Part shown: piece after piece, positions 8,783-15,379 of the stretch
How the letters are laid out: every line of letters starts with the position of its first letter
Numbering within the stretch: position 1 is the stretch's first letter
Notes under the pieces: generated by a model
The model's database searches: none
Seen by the model: the letters and a program-made list of their open reading frames with translations, nothing else
Told to the model about the DNA's origin: nothing
Position numbers and translations under genes: made by a program
Assembly (NCBI GenBank): GCA_963708425.1
Contig: OY970206.1
Span: 248,001-312,000, forward strand
DNA length: 64,000 nt
From: JACMNW01 sp963708425
GTDB taxonomy: Bacteria > Pseudomonadota > Alphaproteobacteria > Rhodobacterales > Rhodobacteraceae
Direction of reading: 5' to 3'

Positions 8783-9099
8783 TTGATGCGGCGGGGCTTT
8801 TGCCCCGCCTCGCAGTTGCCTTGCAGGAACTGGCGGATGCTGGCCAAACCCAGACTTACGGTGCCCTCGCGCGGACGTTAAATTGCCGGATGGGCGAACT
8901 GACTGCGGCGCTGGAAACGCTGATGGAGGCCGATGCCGCCGCCAACCACCCGCTGCGCGCCGCCCTTTGCGAGGCGCGTCTGACCCCCGGTCGGCCGGCC
9001 CCCGGCTTTTTCACAAAAGCTGCCGCCTTGGGCTTTGACATCTCGGACCCCGACGCTTTCACTGCGCGACACCGCGCCGCCCTGTTCGATCAACCCTGA
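8779..9099 (+). CDS. Conserved hypothetical protein coupled to gyrA
   Basis: 106-residue protein beginning with GTG in a 4-bp GTGA overlap with the gyrA stop. I do not recognise a characterised family. The stretch QTQTYGALARTLN followed by a helix and a PAPGFFTKAAALGF segment weakly recalls the DNA-binding half of O6-alkylguanine methyltransferases and alkyltransferase-like proteins, but the PCHR active site is absent (the only cysteines are Cys36 and Cys64). A nucleic-acid-binding winged helix is therefore a guess. No signal peptide or membrane segment. Codon use and coupling show that it is a real gene. Confidence 0.75.
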   Translation: MIDAAGLLPRLAVALQELADAGQTQTYGALARTLNCRMGELTAALETLMEADAAANHPLRAALCEARLTPGRPAPGFFTKAAALGFDISDPDAFTARHRAALFDQP

Positions 9100-9217
9100 A
9101 ACCTGTGCGCCAGCGCAGAGCCACGTTGCGCCCCTGTGCATTTTCATCCGCAGGCATTTCTGGCAGTTGAACGGCATCCCGGATTCGACGGGCAACATGG
9201 GTTAAGGAAATGAAATC

Positions 9218-9592
9218 ATGGATCAACTTTCAAAATACGCGCCGCTGATCGCGCGTATCTTCATCGGCGGCTTCTTTTTGATATCTGGTCTGGGCAAACT
9301 CGGCGACGTCGCGGGTTTTGCTGGATATGTGCAATCGGGCGGTCTGCCGGGCTTTCTTGCCTGGCCAGCCATTCTGTTCGAGATCGCTGTGGGCCTGTCG
9401 ATTCTCGTGGGGTTCAAGGTGCGCGTGGCCGCCCTTGCCGGGGCCGCTTTTTGCATCGTCTCGGCGGCTTTGTACCACAACAATTTCGCCGACCAGATGC
9501 AGATGATCATGTTCCTGAAGAACCTCAGCATCGCCGGTGGCTTCCTGTTGATCTTCGCACATGGCGCAGGCGCCGTCGCGCTGAACAAGTAA
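9218..9592 (+). CDS. DoxX family membrane protein
   Basis: 124-residue integral membrane protein with four predicted helices (about residues 10-30, 46-66, 69-88 and 98-120). The N-terminal ARIFIGGFFLISGLGKLGD and the central GGLPGFLAWPAILFEIAVGL are typical of DoxX/DoxD-like (TQO small subunit) proteins. The physiological role of these bacterial homologues is not settled; links to quinone or thiol redox balance are suggested for the family. The ATG at 9218 has AAGGAA upstream. It is a single-gene unit followed by a strong terminator. Confidence 0.88.
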   Translation: MDQLSKYAPLIARIFIGGFFLISGLGKLGDVAGFAGYVQSGGLPGFLAWPAILFEIAVGLSILVGFKVRVAALAGAAFCIVSAALYHNNFADQMQMIMFLKNLSIAGGFLLIFAHGAGAVALNK

Positions 9593-9598
9593 ACCAGC

Positions 9599-9626
9599 AA
9601 AGGGGCAGGCTTGACTTGCCCCTTTT
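9599..9626 (+). terminator. Rho-independent terminator of the doxX gene
   Basis: A nine-base stem AAAGGGGCA (9599-9607) / TGCCCCTTT (9617-9625) starts seven bases after the doxX stop. The 3' arm itself supplies the T tract. Because the left arm begins with A residues, it could work in both directions. Confidence 0.75.
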
Positions 9627-9650
9627 CACCAAGAGCGCTACATCCGGCGT

Positions 9651-11003
9651 ATGACAGCCACACTAAACATCGTCGGCGGCGGCATGGCCGGATCAGAGGC
9701 CGCATGGCAGGCCGCGCAAATGGGCGTGCCGGTGGTGATCCATGAGATGCGACCAGCGGTGGGCACGTTTGCACACCGCACGGGGCATTTTGCCGAAATG
9801 GTCTGTTCGAATTCATTTCGGTCGGACGATGACGAACGCAATGCAGTGGGTTTGCTGCATTGGGAAATGCGCAGCGCGGGCGGTTTGATCATGGAAATGG
9901 CCGAAGCGCATAAGCTGCCAGCCGGTGGGGCGCTGGCGGTGGACCGCGACCCGTTTGCGGCGGCAGTGACAGCCCGGTTGATGGCACATCCTTTGATTAC
10001 CGCGTGTTATCAGGAGGTTACGAGTCTGCCTTCAGATGGATCGTGGATCATTGCGACAGGACCGTTGACATCGGGGGCGCTGGCGCAGGCGATCAAGGCG
10101 GAAACCGGGGCGGAGGCGTTAGCGTTTTTCGACGCCATTGCGCCGATTGTCTATGCCGACAGCGTGGATATGTCAGTGGCGTGGATGCAATCGCGCTATG
10201 ACAAGGGCGAGACGGTAGAAGAACAGACCGCCTATGTGAATTGCCCGATGACCAAGGCCGAGTATGAGGCGTTTATCGACGCGCTGCTGGCGGCGGAAAA
10301 GACCGAGTTTCATGAGGGTGAGACGGCCGGGTATTTCGACGGATGCCTGCCGATTGAGGTGATGGCGGAACGTGGGCGCGAGACGCTGCGGTTTGGGCCG
10401 ATGAAGCCAGTTGGACTGACCAACCCGCATAACCCGATGAAGCCTTATGCGGTGGTGCAGTTGCGACGTGATAACAAGTTGGGCACACTTTACAACATCG
10501 TGGGCTTTCAGACCAAGATGAAGTACGGCGCGCAAGCTGCTGTTTTTAAGATGATACCTGGGCTTCATGATGCGAATTTTGCGCGCCTAGGGGGGATACA
10601 TCGGAACACGTTTCTGAACTCTCCGACGTTGCTGGACGATCAGATGCGGATGCGGTCACGGCCCAACATCCGGTTTGCCGGGCAAGTGACCGGGGTCGAA
10701 GGATACGTTGAAAGTGCGGCCATGGGGTTGCTGGCGGGGCGGATGGCGGCGGTGGAGTTGCTGGGCGGAGTGCTGGCAGCACCGCCGCCGGATACCGCGA
10801 TGGGGGCGTTGATTACGCATATCACTGGCGGGGCTGAAGCGAAGACGTTTCAGCCGATGAATGTGAACTTCGGGTTGTTCCCGCCGATTGAGGCGAAGGG
10901 TGGCCGCAAGGGGCGCAAGGACCGTTACAAGGCCTATACCGACCGGGCGAAAGAGGCGTTTTCGGGCTGGTTGTCGCAGCAGGCAGCACGGGATGCGGCC
11001 TGA
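9651..11003 (+). CDS. trmFO: tRNA (uracil-5-)-methyltransferase TrmFO, folate/FAD-dependent
   Basis: Forms ribothymidine at position 54 in the T-loop of tRNA, using methylenetetrahydrofolate and FADH2. The 450-residue protein opens with the FAD-binding loop NIVGGGMAGSEAAWQAA. It contains the family segments MVCSNSFRSDD, FDGCLPIEVMAERG and the C-terminal FQPMNVNFGLFPP, all diagnostic for TrmFO and distinct from its paralogue GidA/MnmG. ATG at 9651. The downstream gluQ start lies inside its last codons, so two tRNA-modification genes are coupled here; mnmA and miaA occur later in the window. Confidence 0.96.
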   Translation: MTATLNIVGGGMAGSEAAWQAAQMGVPVVIHEMRPAVGTFAHRTGHFAEMVCSNSFRSDDDERNAVGLLHWEMRSAGGLIMEMAEAHKLPAGGALAVDRDPFAAAVTARLMAHPLITACYQEVTSLPSDGSWIIATGPLTSGALAQAIKAETGAEALAFFDAIAPIVYADSVDMSVAWMQSRYDKGETVEEQTAYVNCPMTKAEYEAFIDALLAAEKTEFHEGETAGYFDGCLPIEVMAERGRETLRFGPMKPVGLTNPHNPMKPYAVVQLRRDNKLGTLYNIVGFQTKMKYGAQAAVFKMIPGLHDANFARLGGIHRNTFLNSPTLLDDQMRMRSRPNIRFAGQVTGVEGYVESAAMGLLAGRMAAVELLGGVLAAPPPDTAMGALITHITGGAEAKTFQPMNVNFGLFPPIEAKGGRKGRKDRYKAYTDRAKEAFSGWLSQQAARDAA

Positions 11004-11856
11004 GTATTGCACCAGATTTGCGCCGTCACCGACGGGGCCATTGCATCTGGGACATGCGTATTCGGCAATCATGGCGGCGAACCGGGCGCGTGCGGCTGGT
11101 GGCAGATTTTTGCTGCGGATTGAGGATACCGATACGGCGCGGTGTCGGCCCGAATATGAGGCCGCGATTTATGACATATTGGGTTGGTTGGGGTTGAGTT
11201 GGCCGGAACCGGTGCTGCGGCAATCGGAGCATTTGGACAGGTACAGAGCGGCGCTTAACCAGTTGAATGATATGGGGGTTTGTTACCCATGTCAGTGCCG
11301 TCGGGGCGATATTCGGGCAGCACTGTCTGCTCCGCAGGAAGAGGTTTCGCATACTGGTCCGGATGGGGTGGTTTACCCCGGCACTTGTCGCGGGCGGCGG
11401 ATGGATACGATTGGCGGCGGCGATGCGGTGCGGCTGGATATTGCGCGGGCGATTGCGGTGGTTGGTGACGTTGGGCGGCTGGGGTTTATCGAGAACGGCC
11501 CGACGGCACCGGGGCTGCATCGGTTGAACGCGGATCAGTTGGTGGCCGAGGTTGGCGATATTGTTTTGGCGCGGCGCGATATTAGCACGGCGGCCTATCA
11601 TCTGGCGGTGGTGGTGGATGACGCGGCACAAGGCATTACAGAAGTGGTGCGCGGGGCGGATCTGGCGGAGGCGACAGTGATCCACCGTTTGTTGCAGGCT
11701 TTACTGCAGCTACCGACGCCAAGCTATTATCATCATGAGCTTATTCGGGATAACGGGGGTAAGCGTTTGGCCAAGCGGGACGATGCGCGGGCCGTGACGA
11801 AGTACCGGGCCGAGGGGATGACGCCGCAGGATATTCGGCGCCTGGTGGGGTTGTAG
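10993..11856 (+). CDS. gluQ: Glutamyl-Q tRNA(Asp) synthetase
   Basis: Truncated glutamyl-tRNA synthetase paralogue that attaches glutamate to the queuosine base at position 34 of tRNA(Asp). It keeps the catalytic core: APSPTGPLHLGH near residues 10-21 (HIGH-type motif), the zinc-site cysteines in CYPCQC and YPGTC, and KRLAKRDDA as KMSKS-type loop near the end. The anticodon-binding domain is missing (287 residues, against about 470 for GltX), as usual for GluQ. The ATG at 10993 overlaps the trmFO end by 11 bases; longer in-frame starts have no family similarity. Confidence 0.94.
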   Translation: MRPEYCTRFAPSPTGPLHLGHAYSAIMAANRARAAGGRFLLRIEDTDTARCRPEYEAAIYDILGWLGLSWPEPVLRQSEHLDRYRAALNQLNDMGVCYPCQCRRGDIRAALSAPQEEVSHTGPDGVVYPGTCRGRRMDTIGGGDAVRLDIARAIAVVGDVGRLGFIENGPTAPGLHRLNADQLVAEVGDIVLARRDISTAAYHLAVVVDDAAQGITEVVRGADLAEATVIHRLLQALLQLPTPSYYHHELIRDNGGKRLAKRDDARAVTKYRAEGMTPQDIRRLVGL

Positions 11857-11894
11857 GCGCCGTCTTCGGACCGTACTTGTCGAACGTCCGGGGT

Positions 11895-12254
11895 TCAGGC
11901 GATTGGGGATAGCAGTTCGACTTCTACGCTGTCGCGGAGCGCGGTGTAAAAGCAGGAACGGCGGTTGGTGTGGCAGGCGGGGCCTAGTTGCTCCACCAGC
12001 ACCAGCAGGCAATCGCGGTCGCAGTCTATGCGCAAGTCGATCAGGGCTTGAGTGTTGCCGGAGGTTTCGCCTTTGACCCAGAATGCGGCCCGTGATCGCG
12101 ACCAATAGGTGACGCGGCCGGTGGCGATGGTTTTCATCACAGCATCGGCGTTCATCCACGCGAACATCAGCACTTCGCGGGTGATGTGATCTTGGGCGAT
12201 GACCGGGATCAGGCCATTTGCATCAAATGTCAGCGACGACGGATCAAAGACCAT
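11895..12254 (-). CDS. hisI: Phosphoribosyl-AMP cyclohydrolase
   Basis: Third step of histidine biosynthesis: opens the purine ring of phosphoribosyl-AMP. The 119-residue, HisI-only form contains AWMNADAV, the metal-binding motif DCDRDC and the zinc cysteine in GPACHTNRRSCFY, all family hallmarks. No HisE (PRA-PH) domain is fused. The start at ATG 12254 has AAAGGAC upstream. It converges with gluQ and stands apart from other his genes in this window. Confidence 0.95.
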   Translation of the reverse strand: MVFDPSSLTFDANGLIPVIAQDHITREVLMFAWMNADAVMKTIATGRVTYWSRSRAAFWVKGETSGNTQALIDLRIDCDRDCLLVLVEQLGPACHTNRRSCFYTALRDSVEVELLSPIA

Positions 12255-12320
12255 AACGGGCGTCCTTTTCAAAAGCACATTCTGGGCCTATCTAGTGGCT
12301 AGCAAGGGCCGAGGGAAGCG

Positions 12321-12773
12321 ATGAGCGACGGTGATCTGATCAAGCTGTATTCCAGCCGGATTTTGGAGCTGGCGGCAAGCATTCCGCATTTGGGGCGACT
12401 GGAAGCACCTGACGGCAGCGCCAAACGACGCTCGCCTTTGTGTGGGTCCACCGTGACGGTGGATTTGAATATGCGGGACGGACGGGTTTCGGAGTTTGCG
12501 CAGGACGTGAAGGCCTGTGCTTTGGGCCAGGCGGCAGCGTCTGTTCTGGGCGCTGCCGTGATCGGGCGCAACAGGGCGGAGATTGAAGCGGCGCGCGATG
12601 CGGTGGCGGCGATGTTGAAAACGGAGGGCCCTGCCCCGGCGGCCCCGTTTGATGGCTTCGAAGTGCTGTTGCCTGCGCGCGAGTATAAGAACCGGCACGC
12701 GTCGATCTTGCTGTCGCTGGAGGCGACGGCCGAGGCGATGGTTTTGGCGGAGCAGGTTGCTGGAGAACGATAA
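12321..12773 (+). CDS. Iron-sulfur cluster scaffold-like protein (NifU N-terminal/IscU family)
   Basis: 150-residue protein with the NifU-N/IscU fold: YSSRILELAASIPHLGRL resembles the helical start, Cys41 in SPLCGSTV and Cys66 in VKACALGQAAA match the first two scaffold ligands. The third ligand, normally in an HCS-type motif, is replaced: NRHASI gives His126-Ala127. With two of three cysteines it may bind or transfer a cluster in another way, or act on a partner. Divergent from hisI by 66 bp. No other isc gene is nearby. Family call is firm, activity uncertain. Confidence 0.85.
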   Translation: MSDGDLIKLYSSRILELAASIPHLGRLEAPDGSAKRRSPLCGSTVTVDLNMRDGRVSEFAQDVKACALGQAAASVLGAAVIGRNRAEIEAARDAVAAMLKTEGPAPAAPFDGFEVLLPAREYKNRHASILLSLEATAEAMVLAEQVAGER

Positions 12774-12828
12774 TGTTTGATAGGCACATCATCGCTCCCT
12801 AGATTTCTGGTGGTCGCGGGATTGCTGA

Positions 12829-12868
12829 GGCAAACCGGTTCCCACTTTTCCTCATCACGCTCTGGATC
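12829..12868 (-). repeat. Possible relic of a dispersed alphaproteobacterial intergenic element
   Basis: Read on the minus strand, this segment has CAGAGCGTGATGAGG followed by AAAAGTGGGAACCGGTTT. From memory this resembles a palindromic element scattered through Hyphomicrobiales genomes (CAGAGCATGATC, GAAAAGTG, GCGGTTTTC). Only one half is visible, just past a terminator. The resemblance needs a genome-wide comparison. Confidence 0.35.
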
Positions 12869-12873
12869 ATCAT

Positions 12874-12913
12874 AAAAAAAACCGCCGCGCATCCAGATAC
12901 GGATGGCGGCGGC
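12874..12913 (-). terminator. Rho-independent terminator (minus strand)
   Basis: On the minus strand a GC-rich stem (CCGCCGCCATCC pairing with GGATG and GCGGCGG, one bulged base) is followed by eight T residues (12881 to 12874). It ends the transcript of the 40-residue gene at 13038-13160. The 124 bases between that gene and the stem also hold a perfect 7-bp hairpin, GTGAAGC (12940-12946) / GCTTCAC (12953-12959), so the transcript has a long structured 3' tail. Confidence 0.75.
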
Positions 12914-13037
12914 AAGTCGCGTATCACGGGGCAAGTGCGGTGAAGCGGGGCAGCTTCACAATGGCATTCTGGGGAAGGAATGCAGCGCTTGCCCTGAACG
13001 CAGGCAGAACCGGAAAAGGGAGCGTCGGGTAAGAACC

Positions 13038-13160
13038 TTAGGCGGAGCCGGACAGGTACAGCCCGGCGATGAGCAATGAAAACAGCGAGACGACACCGAT
13101 TGAATCCTCGATCACCGTATCGCGAGAACGGGACAGGATAGCTTTGATTTCTGTCAGCAT
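13038..13160 (-). CDS. 40-residue single-pass membrane protein with LexA- and CtrA-like upstream sites
   Basis: Tiny gene starting MLTEIKAILSRSRDTVIEDS and continuing with one hydrophobic segment (about residues 21-38), ending in GSA. The ATG at 13160 is preceded by a full GGAGG six bases away, the best ribosome site in this region. A basic, polar N-terminus then a single helix predicts a small inner-membrane protein with the N-terminus in the cytoplasm. Its promoter region carries a perfect GTTC-N7-GTTC box and a TTAAC-type box, and a strong terminator follows, so it forms its own transcription unit beside recG. I recognise no characterised homologue. In Caulobacter, short LexA-controlled membrane proteins (SidA) block division; a similar role here is inference. 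Confidence 0.75.
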   Translation of the reverse strand: MLTEIKAILSRSRDTVIEDSIGVVSLFSLLIAGLYLSGSA

Positions 13161-13201
13161 AGCAACCTCCACTGGTATGTTGCTGCATTGTTCTCATAAA
13201 A

Positions 13202-13216
13202 TTAACCATTCGTAAA
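13202..13216 (-). promoter_or_regulatory. CtrA-like binding site
   Basis: On the + strand TTAACCAT (13202-13209) is the published CtrA half-site sequence. The second half at the required spacing reads TAAA (13213-13216) instead of TTAA, so the box is TTAA-N7-TAAA. It lies next to the LexA-type box, about 45-55 bases upstream of the 40-residue gene. Confidence 0.4.
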
Positions 13217-13241
13217 GAACTTTATAAGAACATTTGTGAAC
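13217..13241 (-). promoter_or_regulatory. Alphaproteobacterial LexA box (SOS operator)
   Basis: On the minus strand the sequence reads GTTC-N7-GTTC (13231-13217), an exact match to the LexA direct-repeat operator known from Rhodobacter and other Alphaproteobacteria. A third GTTC lies six bases further upstream (13241-13238). It stands 57 bases upstream of the 40-residue membrane-protein gene and downstream of the recG stop, so it can only serve the small gene on that strand. Confidence 0.65.
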
Positions 13242-13291
13242 AAAAGAGGATATTGGCGGGGATTGTGGTGATGGATTGCGCCAGTGGCTTA

Positions 13292-15379
13292 CTAACCCAC
13301 TGATATCAAACGAATTGCGCGATCCTGATCCAGAAGCCACAAAAGCATGCGGGCGGCGCGGCCTCGGGGGCTGGTCAGGTCTGGGTCATCGGCCAGAAGT
13401 TTGCGCGCATCGGTTTGCGCCACGGCCATCAGCGCGCCCTGACGTTCCAGATCGGCAACCCGGAATCGCGGCAGGCCGGATTGTGCAGTGCCGATAAGAT
13501 CGCCAGCGCCGCGCATAGCAAGATCTTCTTCGGCGATGCGAAAGCCATCTTCAGTATCACGCAGAACGGTCAGGCGGCGCGTGCCGGCTTCGGACAGCGG
13601 GGCCTGGTACAGCATCAGGCAAGTTGATTGAGCCGAGCCGCGCCCGACCCTGCCGCGCAACTGGTGCAGCTGCGACAGGCCAAAGATTTCGGCGCGTTCG
13701 ATAACCATGATCGAGGCGTTGGGGACGTTGACGCCAACCTCGATCACCGTGGTGGCGACCAGAACTTTGGTATCGCCAGCGATGAAACGTACCATAGCGG
13801 CATCTTTTTCGGTGGGCGGCATCTGGCCATGCACAAGGCCAACGACGCCGTCACCCAATGCCGCGCGCAGGTGCTGAAAGCGGGCTTCTGCCGACGCATA
13901 GTCCAGCACTTCGCTGTCTTCGACCAGTGGGCAGACCCAGTAGGATTGCCGCCCTTCAGCCACCGCTTGGGCCAGATGGGCAACGACTTCATCCATCCGG
14001 GCGTTCGAGATGAGGGCAGTTTTGACGGGTTTGCGACCCGCGGGCTTTTCGTCCAGCACCGACACGTCCATATCGCCGTGGGTGGCAAGGGCAAGGCTGC
14101 GGGGGATTGGCGTGGCGGTCATCACCAGCACATCGGCAGCGTCGCCTTTGGCACCAAGCTCCATCCGCTGCGCCACGCCGAAGCGGTGCTGTTCATCGAC
14201 GACGGCAAGGCGCAGGTCGTGGAAGGTGACGTCTTTCTGGAAAACGGCATGCGTACCGACCAGAATTTGGGTTTGGCCAGACGCAAGGGCCGCGAGTTTG
14301 GCATCGCGTTCGTTGCCCTTATCGCGGCCCGTCAAGAGGACGAGATTGACGCCAGCGGCGGCGGCCAGGGGGCTAAGGCTTTCGTTGTGCTGGCGGGCGA
14401 GAATTTCGGTGGGGGCCATCATGACGCCCTGCCCGCCCGCTTCGACCGCGATCAGCAGGGCTTGGAACGCCACCAGGGTTTTGCCGGAACCGACATCGCC
14501 TTGCAGCAGGCGGTTCATCCTGAGGGGGGAGGCCATGTCGGCGGCAATTTCGGCAATGGCGCGGGTTTGGGCGGTGGTGGGGGCATAGGGCAGGCTTTGC
14601 AGGACGCGGTTTTGCAAGGTGCCGGTGCCGTGGCTGGCAATGCCCTTGCCTTTGCGCAAGTGGGCGCGAGCAAGGGAGAGGGTGAGTTGATGGGCGAAAA
14701 GCTCATCATAAGCAATGCGTTGGCGGGCGGGGGCGGTATCGGCAATGTCGGCGTTGCTGATGGGGGCATGGGCGGTTTGCACGGCTGTTAGCCAATCTGG
14801 CCAGCCTTCGCGGGCCTTCAAAGGGCCGTCGATCCATTCGGCAAGGTCGGGGGCGCGGGTGATTGCGGAGGCAACGGCGCGCTGGATTGTCTTTTGGGTG
14901 ATACCAGCGGCAGCCGGGTAGACTGGTTCGAACAGCGGTAACTCGGACGCCTCTTCTGGGCGCAAGACATGGTCAGGGTGGACCATTTGCGCGATGCCAT
15001 CAAAGATTTCGACGCGACCAGAGATCAGGCGTTTTTGGCCGGTGGGCAGCAGTTTGGTCAGGTAGTCAGCGCGGGCGTGAAAGAACACCAGTTGAAATTC
15101 GAACGATGCGTCACGCACCATGACGCGGTAGGGGCGGCCTTTGGCGCGGGGGGGGAAGTGGCCGCCGACAGTGACCTCGACCGTGATGGTGGTGGGGGGG
15201 ACGACGTCGCGAACCGAAGCTTTGCGAGAACGGTCGATGCCGGAATGGGGCAGCAGGAACAGCAGGTCTTTGGGGCGTTCGACGGTCAGGGCGGCGAAAG
15301 CGGTGGCGGTTTTGGGGCCGACGCCGTCGAGTGTTTCAAGCCCGGCGAACAGGGGAAACAGGGGTTCGGGGCGGCTCAT
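13292..15379 (-). CDS. recG: ATP-dependent DNA helicase RecG
   Basis: Branch-specific superfamily 2 helicase that remodels stalled replication forks and Holliday junctions. The 695-residue protein has an N-terminal wedge/OB region (about 60-150), Walker A GDVGSGKT, the DEQH box in VDEQHRFG, motif III MTATPIPRSLALATHGDMD, and C-terminal motifs including QLRGRVGRG. The ATG overlaps the ligA stop by four bases (ATGA), so ligA and recG are co-translated, joining two repair functions. The downstream small gene has its own promoter. Confidence 0.97.
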   Translation of the reverse strand: MSRPEPLFPLFAGLETLDGVGPKTATAFAALTVERPKDLLFLLPHSGIDRSRKASVRDVVPPTTITVEVTVGGHFPPRAKGRPYRVMVRDASFEFQLVFFHARADYLTKLLPTGQKRLISGRVEIFDGIAQMVHPDHVLRPEEASELPLFEPVYPAAAGITQKTIQRAVASAITRAPDLAEWIDGPLKAREGWPDWLTAVQTAHAPISNADIADTAPARQRIAYDELFAHQLTLSLARAHLRKGKGIASHGTGTLQNRVLQSLPYAPTTAQTRAIAEIAADMASPLRMNRLLQGDVGSGKTLVAFQALLIAVEAGGQGVMMAPTEILARQHNESLSPLAAAAGVNLVLLTGRDKGNERDAKLAALASGQTQILVGTHAVFQKDVTFHDLRLAVVDEQHRFGVAQRMELGAKGDAADVLVMTATPIPRSLALATHGDMDVSVLDEKPAGRKPVKTALISNARMDEVVAHLAQAVAEGRQSYWVCPLVEDSEVLDYASAEARFQHLRAALGDGVVGLVHGQMPPTEKDAAMVRFIAGDTKVLVATTVIEVGVNVPNASIMVIERAEIFGLSQLHQLRGRVGRGSAQSTCLMLYQAPLSEAGTRRLTVLRDTEDGFRIAEEDLAMRGAGDLIGTAQSGLPRFRVADLERQGALMAVAQTDARKLLADDPDLTSPRGRAARMLLWLLDQDRAIRLISVG

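Noticed and set aside
12299..12934. A 211-residue minus-strand frame across the NifU-like gene and the following gap
   Set aside because: It runs antisense through the clear NifU-like gene and through a terminator stem; its first part matches only a dispersed intergenic element in another frame.
12799..13209. A 136-residue minus-strand frame overlapping the SOS-linked small gene
   Set aside because: It has no ribosome site and crosses the terminator; the 40-codon frame inside the same stretch has a perfect GGAGG and a membrane segment.
13628..14791. A 387-residue + strand frame inside recG
   Set aside because: It is antisense to recG with its full set of helicase motifs; the frame is open only because of the GC-rich codon pattern.
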